Assembly (NCBI GenBank): GCA_041301185.1
Contig: JBFYSV010000210.1
Location: 1 to 26,740 of the forward strand
Length of the DNA: 26,740 bases
Reading direction: 5' to 3'
Origin: JAQBDA01 sp041301185
Lineage (GTDB): Bacteria > Chloroflexota > Anaerolineae > Anaerolineales > UBA4823
The position numbers were made by a program, and so were the translations under genes. The notes below the pieces were generated by a model that saw nothing but the letters and a program-made list of their open reading frames with translations, was not told where the DNA came from and did not search any database. Positions 1 through 7,810 of the stretch are shown one piece after another (the first letter of the stretch is position 1; every line of letters starts with the position of its first letter).

Positions 1-1217
1 AGTTGGCTGCCAGCGGACCGGTCACACCGGCGATGGCTGAGTACCTGGAGCGCGGTATTCGCCAGGCAGAGCAGCGCGGCGCTGAGCTGCTGGTCTTTGA
101 GCTGGATACGCCCGGCGGCAGCCTGGACCTGATGCAAAGGATGGTGGTCAGCATCTTGGAGAGCAATGTGCCGGTGGTGGTGTATGTCTACCCGCGCGGG
201 GCAATGGCCGGCAGCGCCGGCACGGTGATCACCCTCGCCGGGCATGCCGCCGCCATGGCTCCCGGGACAGCCATCGGCGCCGCCAGCCCAATCAGCTCGG
301 AGGGGCAAGACCTGGATGAGACTGCCGAAGCCAAAGCCAAGAATATCATGATGGCTCTGGTGCGCTCGCTGGCAGAAAGACGATCGCCCGAGGCGATCGA
401 GCTGGCTGAGGCGACCATTGGCTCAGCCCAGGCGATCTCGGCTTCTGAAGCATTGGAAATCGGCCTGATCGATTTCATCGCCAACGACCTGGATGATCTG
501 CTCTCCCAGCTTGATGGTTTCAGCGTGGATTTGAAGGGCGAGCAACGGGTGCTGGAGACCAGCGATGCCACCGTCGAGGCCGTGCCCCTGGTCTTCATCG
601 AGCAGCTGCTTGCTGTGCTGACCAACCCGAACATCGTCTTTCTGCTGCTCACCATCGGCGTGCAGGCGGTTTTGATCGAGCTATCCAGCCCGGGTGGGTG
701 GATCGCTGGGGTCATCGGGGTGGTGTGCCTGGCACTGGCGGTCTACGGGCTGGGCATCCTGCCGGTCAACTGGTTTGGGCTGGTCTTTCTGGCGATTGCA
801 TTCATCTTATTCATCCTGGATATTAAAGCGCCAACCCACGGCGCATTGACTGCCGCGGGGATTGCCGCCTTGATCGTTGGGGCGCTGGTCCTGTTCAATT
901 CGCCTGGCGTGCCTTCGTTTCAGCGAGTGTCAGTGCCCCTGGTGATCGGCATGTCGATTGTTACCGGTTTGATCTTTCTGGGCATTGTGGGTTTTGCATT
1001 GCGCGCCCAACGGACTCCTGTGCGCACCGGGCAGGAGAGCCTGATCCAAAGGACGGGCATTGTGCGCACCCGGCTTGATCCGATTGGCACCGTGCAGCTG
1101 GGTAGCGAGCTATGGACGGCCTCTTTAGAGCCGGGGCAGGCTTCCCTGACCGCCGGTGAGCAAGTGCGGGTTGTGCGCGTGGAAGGCGTGCGTCTCGTGG
1201 TGCGCAAAGAGGAGTAG
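1..1217 (+). CDS. NfeD-family membrane-bound serine protease, 5'-truncated by the window edge
   Basis: This is the C-terminal part (about 404 residues visible) of an NfeD1b/ClpP-class membrane protease; the signal peptide and true start lie before the window. The ClpP-like domain opens with YLERGIRQAEQRGAELL and ELDTPGG. The nucleophile is probably the Ser in AGSAGT (residue 71 of the visible part), paired with a Lys near residue 111-113 (AKAKN). Four or so hydrophobic helices follow (about residues 195-345). The C-terminus is an OB-fold NfeD domain of about 60 residues (GIVRTRLDPIGTVQLG to the end). The family is usually encoded beside a stomatin/SPFH gene and helps in membrane protein quality control. 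No stomatin gene follows here, so any partner must lie upstream. The fold assignment is secure; the exact catalytic Lys is inferred by alignment from memory. Confidence 0.93.
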   Translation, partial: LAASGPVTPAMAEYLERGIRQAEQRGAELLVFELDTPGGSLDLMQRMVVSILESNVPVVVYVYPRGAMAGSAGTVITLAGHAAAMAPGTAIGAASPISSEGQDLDETAEAKAKNIMMALVRSLAERRSPEAIELAEATIGSAQAISASEALEIGLIDFIANDLDDLLSQLDGFSVDLKGEQRVLETSDATVEAVPLVFIEQLLAVLTNPNIVFLLLTIGVQAVLIELSSPGGWIAGVIGVVCLALAVYGLGILPVNWFGLVFLAIAFILFILDIKAPTHGALTAAGIAALIVGALVLFNSPGVPSFQRVSVPLVIGMSIVTGLIFLGIVGFALRAQRTPVRTGQESLIQRTGIVRTRLDPIGTVQLGSELWTASLEPGQASLTAGEQVRVVRVEGVRLVVRKEE

Positions 1218-1270
1218 CGCGTGTCACTTATTCTAGTTGTCTAGACACTTCCGTTGCAAAAGATTACAAA

Positions 1271-1370
1271 ATTGCAATGGATTCCGCTTGCAAGATTTTG
1301 GATTATGGTGTAACATATACATTGTCAAACGACAGGGTGCCCCCCTCACCCTGTCGTTTGATGCTTTAAC
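1271..1370 (+). ncRNA. Candidate promoter-hairpin small RNA unit, copy 1
   Basis: A sigma70-like promoter (TTGCAA at 1288-1293, 17-nt spacer, TAACAT at 1311-1316) is followed after 9 nt by a perfect 14-bp hairpin. Its arms are 1326-1339 and 1347-1360 and its loop is CCCCCCT (1340-1346); a T-A pair and a G-T pair can extend it. No open reading frame with a ribosome binding site follows. The whole unit recurs at 1493-1592 with the same spacing between the ATTGCAATG box and the hairpin core (60 nt). The hairpin could be the terminator of a very short transcript or its functional body. The RNA is inferred; the structure is read directly. Confidence 0.45.
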
Positions 1371-1492
1371 TGCCGGAAACATGGCACAAGCCAGAGTGAT
1401 TGCATTCGCCCCTAATAGTTGAGCAAATTGCGTAAATGCAATTAACCTGTTGCCCAGGCTTGTGAACCACTTGTATTGCGGATTGTTATAAT

Positions 1493-1592
1493 ATTGCAAT
1501 GATGTTTGCTTGAAAACGTGATACAGGTTGTGATATAGTAGAACCAGCAGATGACAGGGTGCCCCCCTCACCCTGTCATCTGCTATTTAACC
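1493..1592 (+). ncRNA. Candidate promoter-hairpin small RNA unit, copy 2
   Basis: This is the second copy of the unit at 1271-1370. It has an ATTGCAATG box at 1493, TTGAAA at 1510-1515 and TATAGT at 1534-1539 (18-nt spacer). A perfect 16-bp hairpin follows, with arms 1546-1561 and 1569-1584 and the loop CCCCCCT (1562-1568). The innermost nine pairs and the loop are identical to copy 1. The outer part of the stem differs (GCAGAT/ATCTGC against AAAC/GTTT) but stays fully paired, which is covariation supporting an RNA stem. Confidence 0.45.
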
Positions 1593-1594
1593 TG

Positions 1595-1628
1595 AGTTCG
1601 GGTTAGAGGGCATTACTTACCCCGAACT
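1595..1628. repeat. Inverted repeat downstream of the ATP10-like gene
   Basis: AGTTCGGG (1595-1602) and CCCGAACT (1621-1628) form an 8-bp perfect inverted repeat with an 18-nt loop. It lies just past the stop of the minus-strand gene ending at 1636. It has no T-run on either strand, so it is at most a weak terminator or a 3'-end stabilising stem. Confidence 0.4.
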
Positions 1629-1635
1629 GACGTAT

Positions 1636-2109
1636 TTAACTTGCTGCATGAACCGTTGAGAGCTCCTGGACCGCATCTAGGAGAGCGGCGCCTTTTTCTT
1701 GGGAGTATGCCCCTTCTGTGCGCCACAGGATTTTTCCCTGCTGGTCGAGCACCAGGATATAGATGGTCTCTTCGTCGGGGATATCCAGCGCCCGTCGGAA
1801 AGCCATCTTATCCAGATAGAGGGTGATGGTCTTCTCGCGGGTCGTTGGGTTTGGGATACCAGCCCGCATACCTTCGTTGATAAAGGTCTGCGAGAGGATA
1901 TTCATCTCCTGAATAACCGGAATTTCGTAGAACCGGACCCCCGGAAAGGACGCTTCGACCTGACGCGCCATCGGCACCCACTCATTGACCAGACGCTGGT
2001 GCCATTGCTGGAAAGGGATAAACACGATATTGAAATCACCTTGCAGTTCATATGGCAAGGTGATTTTGCGCCGCAACAGGTTGGAGCCTTTTACTTCGGG
2101 AAACACCAT
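1636..2109 (-). CDS. Thioredoxin-fold protein resembling the ATP10 family, 157 aa
   Basis: The protein has the order expected of an ATP10/thioredoxin-like fold: a PEVKGSNLLRRK lead-in, then a beta strand FNIVFIPFQQWHQ, a helix (VNEWVPMARQVEASF), a strand VRFYEIPVI, and a late strand pair TIYILVLDQQGKILWRTEG. It has no cysteine, so it cannot act as a disulfide oxidoreductase. In eukaryotes ATP10 assists F1Fo ATPase assembly; the bacterial role is not established and none is claimed here. The ATG at 2109 is chosen because the reading frame upstream overlaps a separate small gene (2126-2251) with its own ribosome binding site, leaving 16 nt between them. Both should come from the minus-strand promoter at 2315-2343. 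Family assignment is from pattern memory only. Confidence 0.65.
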   Translation of the reverse strand: MVFPEVKGSNLLRRKITLPYELQGDFNIVFIPFQQWHQRLVNEWVPMARQVEASFPGVRFYEIPVIQEMNILSQTFINEGMRAGIPNPTTREKTITLYLDKMAFRRALDIPDEETIYILVLDQQGKILWRTEGAYSQEKGAALLDAVQELSTVHAAS

Positions 2110-2125
2110 GTCAATTCCCGATGGT

Positions 2126-2251
2126 CTACTGCTTTTTCTGGCGACCAACGATCGTATCCACGGGGATGCGTACTTTCTGCGGCTCGATCGGCTGCCGGAA
2201 ATAGATTGCCCCGGCAATAACCACTGCGATTGCAATTACGATGTACACCAT
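2126..2251 (-). CDS. Small single-pass membrane protein, 41 aa
   Basis: The gene starts with ATG preceded by GGAGG at 5-nt spacing. Its product begins MVYIVIAIAVVIAGAIYF, a clear N-terminal transmembrane helix, followed by a charged tail of about 23 residues with PIEPQKVRIPVD and a basic end (GRQKKQ). It is the first gene behind the strong minus-strand promoter at 2315-2343, with the ATP10-like gene 16 nt further on. The function is unknown. Co-transcription suggests that it anchors or partners the ATP10-like protein. It could be mistaken for the N-terminus of that protein split by a frameshift, but its own start, binding site and stop argue for a separate gene. Confidence 0.6.
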   Translation of the reverse strand: MVYIVIAIAVVIAGAIYFRQPIEPQKVRIPVDTIVGRQKKQ

Positions 2252-2314
2252 GCCAACCTCCAAAATTCTGTAAACCTGCCTGTTTGCAATACCGATACTC
2301 AATTACTACGGAAT

Positions 2315-2343
2315 ATAGTACCACCAGAAACCTGATATGTCAA
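2315..2343 (-). promoter_or_regulatory. Sigma70-like promoter of the 41-aa / ATP10-like operon
   Basis: On the minus strand TTGACA (2338-2343) and TACTAT (2315-2320) are separated by exactly 17 nt. It fires away from the divergent promoter at 2374-2402, leaving about 60 nt of leader before the 41-aa gene. Confidence 0.75.
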
Positions 2344-2373
2344 GGTATTGTATAATATTATCAGCAGCATCTA

Positions 2374-2402
2374 TTGACTGTTTCCGGTTTATCTAGTAAT
2401 AT
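2374..2402 (+). promoter_or_regulatory. Sigma70-like promoter of the flavoprotein gene
   Basis: TTGACT (2374-2379) and TAATAT (2397-2402) have a 17-nt spacer. They lie 36 nt upstream of the ATG at 2438 and 31 nt from the -35 box of the divergent promoter. Confidence 0.75.
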
Positions 2403-2437
2403 ATATACAATAATTATACGGATTTACAGGTGAAAAG

Positions 2438-4186
2438 ATGACCTACTCCTACCGTACGATCGTTTCGAATGTTTTGGTAATCGGATCGGGCGCGGCCGGT
2501 TTGAGGGCGGCGATCGCCGCCTACCAGGCTGGTGTAGAAGTTCTGGTGTTGGGCAAGCGCATGCGTAAAGACGCTCACACCGTGCTGGCTGCCGGCGGGA
2601 TCAATGCCGCCCTGGGCAGCGTAGATCCCCAGGATAGCTGGCAGCAGCATTTTACTGACACGATCCAAGAAGCTTACTTCCTTGCCCAGCCGCGCATGGT
2701 GGAGATCCTGGCGCAAGAGTCACCGGCGGCAGTCCATGAGCTGGCGGATTGGGGCTGTAAATTCGCCCGCACCCCGGATGGCAAGCTGGACCAGCGCTTC
2801 TTTGGAGCTCACACCTACCGCCGCACCTGCTACGCCGGAGATTACACCGGGCGCGAGATCATGCATACCCTGGATGATCAGGCTGCAGAGTTGGGTATCC
2901 CCGTCCTGGAGCACCAGTACATCTCCCGGCTGCTGGTAGAGGATGGGGTGTGCTTTGGTGCGTTTGGTTTTGATATCAACACCGGGCAGCGCACTGTCTA
3001 CCTGGCTGATGCAGTTATCCTTGCGGCGGGAGGCCATACCCGCTTGTGGCGGCGCAGCTCATCCCGCCGAGACGAGAATACCGGGGATGGCATGTACCTG
3101 GCTCTGCAAGCCGGCGCTGCCCTGGCGGATATGGAGTTGATCCAGTTCCACCCCACAGGCATGGTCACGCCTGAAGACTGGGCGGGCACCCTGGTCACCG
3201 AGGCGGTGCGCGGCGAAGGCGGCATCCTGCTCAACCGGGATGGCGAGCGCTTCATGCGCCGCTACGATCCGCAGCGCATGGAGCTGTCCACCCGTGACCG
3301 GGTCGCCCTGGCGGTATACACCGAGATCATCGAGGGTCGCGGCACAGCCAACGGTGGCGTGCACCTGGATATCAGCCATCGCAGCAAGGATTTCATCCTG
3401 CAGAAGCTGCCGCGCATGTACCGCCAGTTCCTGGAAGCTCAAATGCTGGATATTTCGCTTTACCCCATGGAAGTTGCTCCCACTTCGCACTACTCGATGG
3501 GCGGGGTGGTGGTAGACCCGGAATCCACTGCGACTGGTGTGTGCGGCTTGTACGCCGCCGGGGAAGTGACCGGCGGTCTGCACGGCGCCAACCGCCTGGG
3601 TGGCAACTCGTTGGCTGAGACGCTGGTGTTCGGCAAGCGCGCTGGCGAGAATGCGGCGCAACATTCACAATCCCTGACCAGCCAGCTCCGCTCACAACCC
3701 TCTATCCGGGCTGCGCATGAAGACCTGGACAGCCTGATCCACCAGGGCGATCTATTAGCCCGCCCCCTGCAGCGCGCCCTGCGCAACACCATGTGGGAAA
3801 ATTGCGGCGTGGTGCGCAGCGAAGAGCGCTTGCAGCATGCCGTCGAGAAGATCACTGAGCTTAAGACGATGGTGAAAGATGTGGACGTGCGCCCCAGTTC
3901 AGAAGGCTACCGCGACCTGGCAGTAGCCCTTGACCTGCGCGCTTCTCTTACAGTGGCAGAGGCGACCGCCCTCTCGGCCCGCCAACGGCGGGAGAGCCGG
4001 GGTGCCCACCAGCGTTATGATTACCCTGACCTCGATCCAGACTTGAAGGTCAATTTCCTCGTTCGCCAGGATGAAGACGGCAAGTTGCGCTTGAACAGCC
4101 AGCCCGTGCCTGAGATCCAGGACGAATTGCTGCCCTGGGTGGAAACAGAAGGTGTATTGCCCGTAAAGGGACGCCTGTTAGAATGA
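2438..4186 (+). CDS. FAD-dependent fumarate reductase / succinate dehydrogenase flavoprotein-like protein, 582 aa
   Basis: The protein carries the FAD dinucleotide fold VLVIGSGAAGLRAA (residues 12-25), the family signature HTVLAAGGINAALG, and RRTCYAGDYTGREI as in FrdA/SdhA-type enzymes. The capping and active-site segment is HPTGMVTPEDWAGTLVTEAVRGEGG, with the catalytic region SHYSMGG and the FAD-binding GLHGANRLGGNSLAETLVFG. The C-terminus ends with the helical domain motif RRESRGAHQRYDYPDLD. These enzymes interconvert succinate and fumarate, or oxidise L-aspartate (NadB). Length and the HPTGM/TEAVRGEGG region favour the SdhA/FrdA branch, but no iron-sulfur or membrane subunit gene adjoins. 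It may be a soluble stand-alone enzyme, so no symbol is given. It has its own promoter and a bidirectional terminator at 4200-4238. Confidence 0.85.
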   Translation: MTYSYRTIVSNVLVIGSGAAGLRAAIAAYQAGVEVLVLGKRMRKDAHTVLAAGGINAALGSVDPQDSWQQHFTDTIQEAYFLAQPRMVEILAQESPAAVHELADWGCKFARTPDGKLDQRFFGAHTYRRTCYAGDYTGREIMHTLDDQAAELGIPVLEHQYISRLLVEDGVCFGAFGFDINTGQRTVYLADAVILAAGGHTRLWRRSSSRRDENTGDGMYLALQAGAALADMELIQFHPTGMVTPEDWAGTLVTEAVRGEGGILLNRDGERFMRRYDPQRMELSTRDRVALAVYTEIIEGRGTANGGVHLDISHRSKDFILQKLPRMYRQFLEAQMLDISLYPMEVAPTSHYSMGGVVVDPESTATGVCGLYAAGEVTGGLHGANRLGGNSLAETLVFGKRAGENAAQHSQSLTSQLRSQPSIRAAHEDLDSLIHQGDLLARPLQRALRNTMWENCGVVRSEERLQHAVEKITELKTMVKDVDVRPSSEGYRDLAVALDLRASLTVAEATALSARQRRESRGAHQRYDYPDLDPDLKVNFLVRQDEDGKLRLNSQPVPEIQDELLPWVETEGVLPVKGRLLE

Positions 4187-4199
4187 ACCCATGTGATTA

Positions 4200-4238
4200 A
4201 AAAGGTGGTCGGGCGAATCATCGCACCGACCACCTTTT
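4200..4238. terminator. Bidirectional intrinsic terminator
   Basis: AAAAGGTGGTCGG (4200-4212) pairs perfectly with CCGACCACCTTTT (4226-4238) around a 13-nt loop. The stem carries A and T tracts on opposite ends, so it can stop both the flavoprotein transcript and the converging secreted-protein transcript. Confidence 0.85.
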
Positions 4239-4258
4239 ATATATTATTACGGGCCAGC

Positions 4259-6439
4259 TTACGGGCAGAGCTGGAGCGAGGTATCGTCTACGTACATCGA
4301 CGTCGCCCCGCCATAACCATTGTTATACACGCCGAACTGCAGGCGGATGGTGGTGCCGATCCACTTGGATACATCGAACTCGTGGAATGTCCAAACCTGC
4401 GAGTTCTTGCGCTGCCAGAGCAGGGTGTCGATCCAGTTGCCGTAGCGGTCCAGCACCAGCACGTATTGCACGTCGCCGGCTGAGGTGGCGCTGGTGAGCA
4501 GTTCGGCTGTCGGCTGGTTGGATACTGCAGCCGTTGCCAGCTCGCCGCTGATCGGGTAGATCCACATGCCGATCGTCGAAGTGTTCACCGTAAGCGGGAT
4601 GCTGGCAACCTGGTAAGCATCCGAGTAGCTGTAGCGGTCCATCACGTAGTACGGGATGCCGTTGCGCATCGAGCGCACGCCGGTGTGGGCGGCATCGGTG
4701 GAGTAGCCCGCCGAGAAGACGGTGATCGGAATATCCCAGCCGTCGTCGGTCTCGAAGCCGGTGTTGAGGAAGCCTTCATTGCAGGTGCCAGGGACCGGCG
4801 TAGGCTGGGGTACTGGCGTGGGAGCAGGGGTGGGCGTGGGGCCTGGCGTGGTACCGGTGCAGACGTCCAGGAAGGTGTCATCAACATACATCGCGGTTAT
4901 GCCATCGTAGCCGTCGTTATACGTGCCAAACTGGATCCGGACATACCTCCCGGCATAATCACTCAGGTCGAAACTGAGCGGCATCCAGGCGGGGTAATTC
5001 CAGCGCTCCCACCACAGCGTTTTCAGGATTGTCCCGTACTGGTCTAACAGCAGCACGTATTGCATGTCGCCGGCAAGCGCCACCTCCCCGAACTTATCTC
5101 CTGCCTGGGGCGCAGCGGGTAGCATCGCCGCGGCAGTCTGGTTTCCAGCCAGGACTTGCGAGCTGTTGGGGTAGATGCGCATGTTCAGGGTTGCGCTGGT
5201 TGCGTCTGCGGGAATATAGGCGAGCTGCCAGCCATCCGAGAAGCTGTAGATATTCTTAGCGGTATCGACGATGCCGGTGCGCATGGATTGGTTGCCGCTA
5301 TACGCGACATCCCAGGAGTAGCGCGCCGAGAACGCCGTCACCGGGATGCTCCATCCGGAGTCGACCAGCTCGAAATCACTGTTATAGAAAGCGTTGCTGC
5401 AGCCGGTGGGGGTGGTGGGCGGGGTGGGCTCGACCGGCGCTGCGCCGGCATCACACAGTTCCAGGACGACGTCATCGACATACATGGAGGTTACGCCGCC
5501 GTAGCCGTCATTATAAGAACCGGCTTGCACCTTGATCCACACATCCTCGGTAGCGCTGGCAAATTTGCTCAGGTTGAATTCGTACAAACCCCATTGCTGC
5601 TCGTTGCTGCGCATCCAAAGCAGGGTCTGTAAAAGCCGGCCTGAATCGGGGTCGTACGGATCGGTTACACCGGTGAACTGATTGTAGATATCTGTCACCA
5701 GCACATACTGTCCGTCGGTACCCAGGGTTTCGCTATCCATTTCGAGGCTGCTGGGCAAGGAAGGCATCGCCAGGGTGCTGGTATCGCTGCTCACCGGGTA
5801 GAGCCACATACGCAGAATGGCGTTGGTCGTCCCGGCGGGGATGAGGATCGGCTGGCGGGTGGAAGAGTAGCTGTACTTGTTCTGGGCTGCGCTGGTGATG
5901 CCGGTGCGCATGGCGCGCACGCCGGTATGCGCCGCAGAGGTGGTATAGCCTGCCGTGTACTCGGTGACCGGCTGCTGCCAGGCAGTGCTGTCCTCGAAGC
6001 TGCCGTTAAGCACGAAGTCCGGGCATTGTTGGTACGCCTTGAAGTCCTGAGGGCTGTTGGTTACCGGCAGCTTTACCTGGACCAGGGATGGCGAGAAGAT
6101 CATTCCATCCTTTGCCGGAGCCAGGCCGTTGCTGCCCGCCGCCAAACCGCCCAGGGTGTATTTTCCGCTGGCATCAGAATATGCACTGCGACCGTCCTGG
6201 TTGACGACCTTGACGTTTGCCACGGGCTTTCCCTGACTGTCTGTGACTTGCCCGGTCACGGTGTAAGATGGGTCGAGCCGGATAACTGGCATATACACCT
6301 TGGTACCGGCGGGATCAGGCGTCGTCTGCGAGACGGGCTGCCCTTCCGATGCTTTCCCCTGGACAGCAACACCCGGGGAGATCGCCGCGCTGGATAAGAG
6401 CAGGGCGATGACGAGAATTACTTGACTGATACGCCTCAT
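4259..6439 (-). CDS. Secreted protein with a carboxypeptidase-regulatory-like domain and three beta-sandwich repeats, 726 aa
   Basis: The N-terminus is a signal peptide (MRRISQVILVIALLLSSAAI). It is followed near residues 57-110 by a carboxypeptidase-regulatory-like Ig-type domain (TVTGQVTDSQGKPVANVKVV, SDASGKYTLGGL). Three homologous repeats of about 180 residues come next. Each starts near N-F-D/E-x(n)-W-x-x-P-V/I-T and contains a HTG or SGN segment with R-S/A-M-R-T/N-G-I. Each ends with GYDG/GYGG-x-TSMYVDD and L-x-L/V-C. Pro/Thr-rich linkers separate the repeats. The repeats resemble jelly-roll carbohydrate-binding modules, but no catalytic domain is visible. It likely sits outside the cell as a binding or matrix protein. 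The start is supported by GGAGG 6 nt upstream and by the promoter at 6501-6528. Confidence 0.85.
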   Translation of the reverse strand: MRRISQVILVIALLLSSAAISPGVAVQGKASEGQPVSQTTPDPAGTKVYMPVIRLDPSYTVTGQVTDSQGKPVANVKVVNQDGRSAYSDASGKYTLGGLAAGSNGLAPAKDGMIFSPSLVQVKLPVTNSPQDFKAYQQCPDFVLNGSFEDSTAWQQPVTEYTAGYTTSAAHTGVRAMRTGITSAAQNKYSYSSTRQPILIPAGTTNAILRMWLYPVSSDTSTLAMPSLPSSLEMDSETLGTDGQYVLVTDIYNQFTGVTDPYDPDSGRLLQTLLWMRSNEQQWGLYEFNLSKFASATEDVWIKVQAGSYNDGYGGVTSMYVDDVVLELCDAGAAPVEPTPPTTPTGCSNAFYNSDFELVDSGWSIPVTAFSARYSWDVAYSGNQSMRTGIVDTAKNIYSFSDGWQLAYIPADATSATLNMRIYPNSSQVLAGNQTAAAMLPAAPQAGDKFGEVALAGDMQYVLLLDQYGTILKTLWWERWNYPAWMPLSFDLSDYAGRYVRIQFGTYNDGYDGITAMYVDDTFLDVCTGTTPGPTPTPAPTPVPQPTPVPGTCNEGFLNTGFETDDGWDIPITVFSAGYSTDAAHTGVRSMRNGIPYYVMDRYSYSDAYQVASIPLTVNTSTIGMWIYPISGELATAAVSNQPTAELLTSATSAGDVQYVLVLDRYGNWIDTLLWQRKNSQVWTFHEFDVSKWIGTTIRLQFGVYNNGYGGATSMYVDDTSLQLCP

Positions 6440-6500
6440 GGCTAACCTCCAAACTGGATAACTAAAGCCGCTGACAAATGGTTATTCTAACCTGCCCTTA

Positions 6501-6528
6501 ATATTAGCACAAAGTTGTGTAGTTTCAA
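6501..6528 (-). promoter_or_regulatory. Promoter of the three-repeat secreted protein gene
   Basis: On the minus strand TTGAAA (6523-6528) and TAATAT (6501-6506) have a 16-nt spacer, with an extended TGC just before the -10 box. It lies about 60 nt upstream of the ATG at 6439. Confidence 0.7.
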
Positions 6529-6576
6529 TGGGTGCAAGTTTTAAGCCTATCTGGATTGATAAGAGGGTAAGCCTAG

Positions 6577-6720
6577 TCAATCCATCCTGCAATTTCGGCT
6601 CAGGAATGCCCCGGCTTGCTCCTGGATGATCTGCCGTTCGGGCATCCCCAATCTGCCCAGATTAAGATCGTAGACTGGAATGAGCACTCGTAGCGTGCTG
6701 CTCGCAGCGCGCCGCAACGC
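6577..6720 (-). pseudogene. Possible gene remnant, 47 codons, C-terminal-like
   Basis: Between two stops the minus strand reads as plausible protein (VLIPVYDLNLGRLGMPERQI, then EQAGAFLSRNCRMD and a stop). It has no ATG start and no ribosome binding site; a TTG at 6717 is the only near-end start. It looks like the tail of a decayed gene, and no family is recognised. The rest of the 6440-6744 stretch holds only the two flanking promoters. Confidence 0.3.
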
Positions 6721-6732
6721 CTAACAAAACGA

Positions 6733-6738
6733 TATAAT
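6733..6738 (+). promoter_or_regulatory. -10 box giving a probably leaderless glycosyltransferase mRNA
   Basis: A consensus TATAAT ends 6 nt before the ATG at 6745, and no Shine-Dalgarno sequence is present. Transcription would begin at or next to the start codon. No good -35 box is visible at the proper spacing. Confidence 0.5.
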
Positions 6739-6744
6739 TCCTGC

Positions 6745-7794
6745 ATGCAATCTCCCTGCAGCGCCGCTCCAGGTGATCCTCCTCTCGTATCCGTGCTGAT
6801 GCCTTGCTATAATGCAGCCGCCTCCCTGGAAGAAGCCCTGGATAGCCTCGGCCGCCAGACTCTGCCAGATTACGAGATCGTCGCCGTGGAAGACGGCTCC
6901 ACCGACGCCACCCCGCAGATCCTGCTCCGCCGGGCAGCGCAAGAACCGCGCCTGAGAGTCATCTCCCAACAACACGCCGGGATCGTGACCGCCCTGGACC
7001 GAGGGCTGGAGGCCTGCCGGGCGGAGTATGTCGCCCGCATGGACAGCGACGATTTCAGCCATCCCGAGCGGCTGGAGCGCCAGACGGCATTCCTGCAGGC
7101 ACAGCCCGAGATCGCCGTGGTCGGCTGCCGGGTGGAGGGATTCCCGGCGGAGCAGGTGCGCCAGGGCTACCGCATCTATATCGACTGGCTCAACTCGCTG
7201 CTCAGCGAGGCCGATATCCGCCGGGAGATCTTTATCGAAAGCCCCTTCGTCCACCCGTCGGTAATGTTCCGCAAATCAGTGATCGTTGAGGCTGGCGGCT
7301 ACCAGGAGCACGGCTGGGCAGAAGATTACGACCTGTGGCTGCGCCTGTACACTGGCGGCGGCCGCTTTGCGAAGCTGGACGAGGTGCTGCTGGGTTGGCG
7401 CGAGCACCCCCACCGCCTGACCCGCCAGGATAGCCGCTACTCGCTGGAGAATTTCATCCGCGCCAAGGCATATTATCTAATGCGCGGCCCGCTGCTGAGC
7501 CGTGATGCGGTCATCCTGTGGGGGGCGGGCATGATCGGTCGCCGGCTGAGCAAGCATCTGCTGCGCCAGGGAGCACAGCTTACGGCGTTTATTGACATCG
7601 ACCCAGCCAAGATCGGGCGTACCCGCCGGGGGTTGCCCATCCTGGACCCCGGCGAGCTGCCCGCCTTGTGGCAGCGCTATGCCAACCCGGTATTGCTGGC
7701 AGCCGTGGGAGCGCGCGGCGCAAGGCAGATCATCCGCCAGCGCCTGGCAGGTTTTGGCCTCCAAGAGGGGCAAGATTGGTGGGGCGTGGCATGA
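6745..7794 (+). CDS. Family 2 glycosyltransferase with a C-terminal Rossmann-like domain, 349 aa
   Basis: The GT-A domain starts at LVSVLMPCYNAAASLEEAL. It has EDGSTD at residues 49-54 for nucleotide-sugar binding and the metal-binding DSDD at residues 100-103, followed by HPERLERQ. The acceptor-side motif is GWAEDYDLWLRL. After about residue 255 a second domain begins with ILWGAGMIGRRLSKHLLRQG and AFIDIDPAKIGR, a Rossmann-like nucleotide-binding fold often fused to GT2 enzymes. The protein transfers a sugar, probably onto a surface polysaccharide or glycolipid; donor and acceptor cannot be told. It heads an operon with a thioesterase (16 nt downstream) and a GT4-like protein. It has no ribosome binding site and is probably leaderless. 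Confidence 0.9.
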   Translation: MQSPCSAAPGDPPLVSVLMPCYNAAASLEEALDSLGRQTLPDYEIVAVEDGSTDATPQILLRRAAQEPRLRVISQQHAGIVTALDRGLEACRAEYVARMDSDDFSHPERLERQTAFLQAQPEIAVVGCRVEGFPAEQVRQGYRIYIDWLNSLLSEADIRREIFIESPFVHPSVMFRKSVIVEAGGYQEHGWAEDYDLWLRLYTGGGRFAKLDEVLLGWREHPHRLTRQDSRYSLENFIRAKAYYLMRGPLLSRDAVILWGAGMIGRRLSKHLLRQGAQLTAFIDIDPAKIGRTRRGLPILDPGELPALWQRYANPVLLAAVGARGARQIIRQRLAGFGLQEGQDWWGVA

Positions 7795-7810
7795 TACGAA
7801 AGGAGTAATT

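Noticed and set aside
1233..1571. Reading frame of about 112 codons on the minus strand
   Set aside because: It runs through both hairpin units, has an improbable composition and no ribosome binding site; the hairpin structure accounts for the region.
1271..1592. CRISPR array
   Set aside because: Only two copies, 222 bp apart, each a long palindrome preceded by promoter-like DNA; no regular spacers and no cas genes.
2126..2235. Frameshifted N-terminus of the ATP10-like protein
   Set aside because: The 41-residue frame has its own GGAGG, ATG and stop, and the ATP10-like protein has an ATG 16 nt later, so two genes fit better than one broken gene.
2438..4186. Naming the flavoprotein nadB
   Set aside because: NadB is related, but the HPTGM and RRTCYAGDYTG segments fit the FrdA/SdhA branch better, and no nadA or nadC is near. 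A symbol would overstate the evidence.
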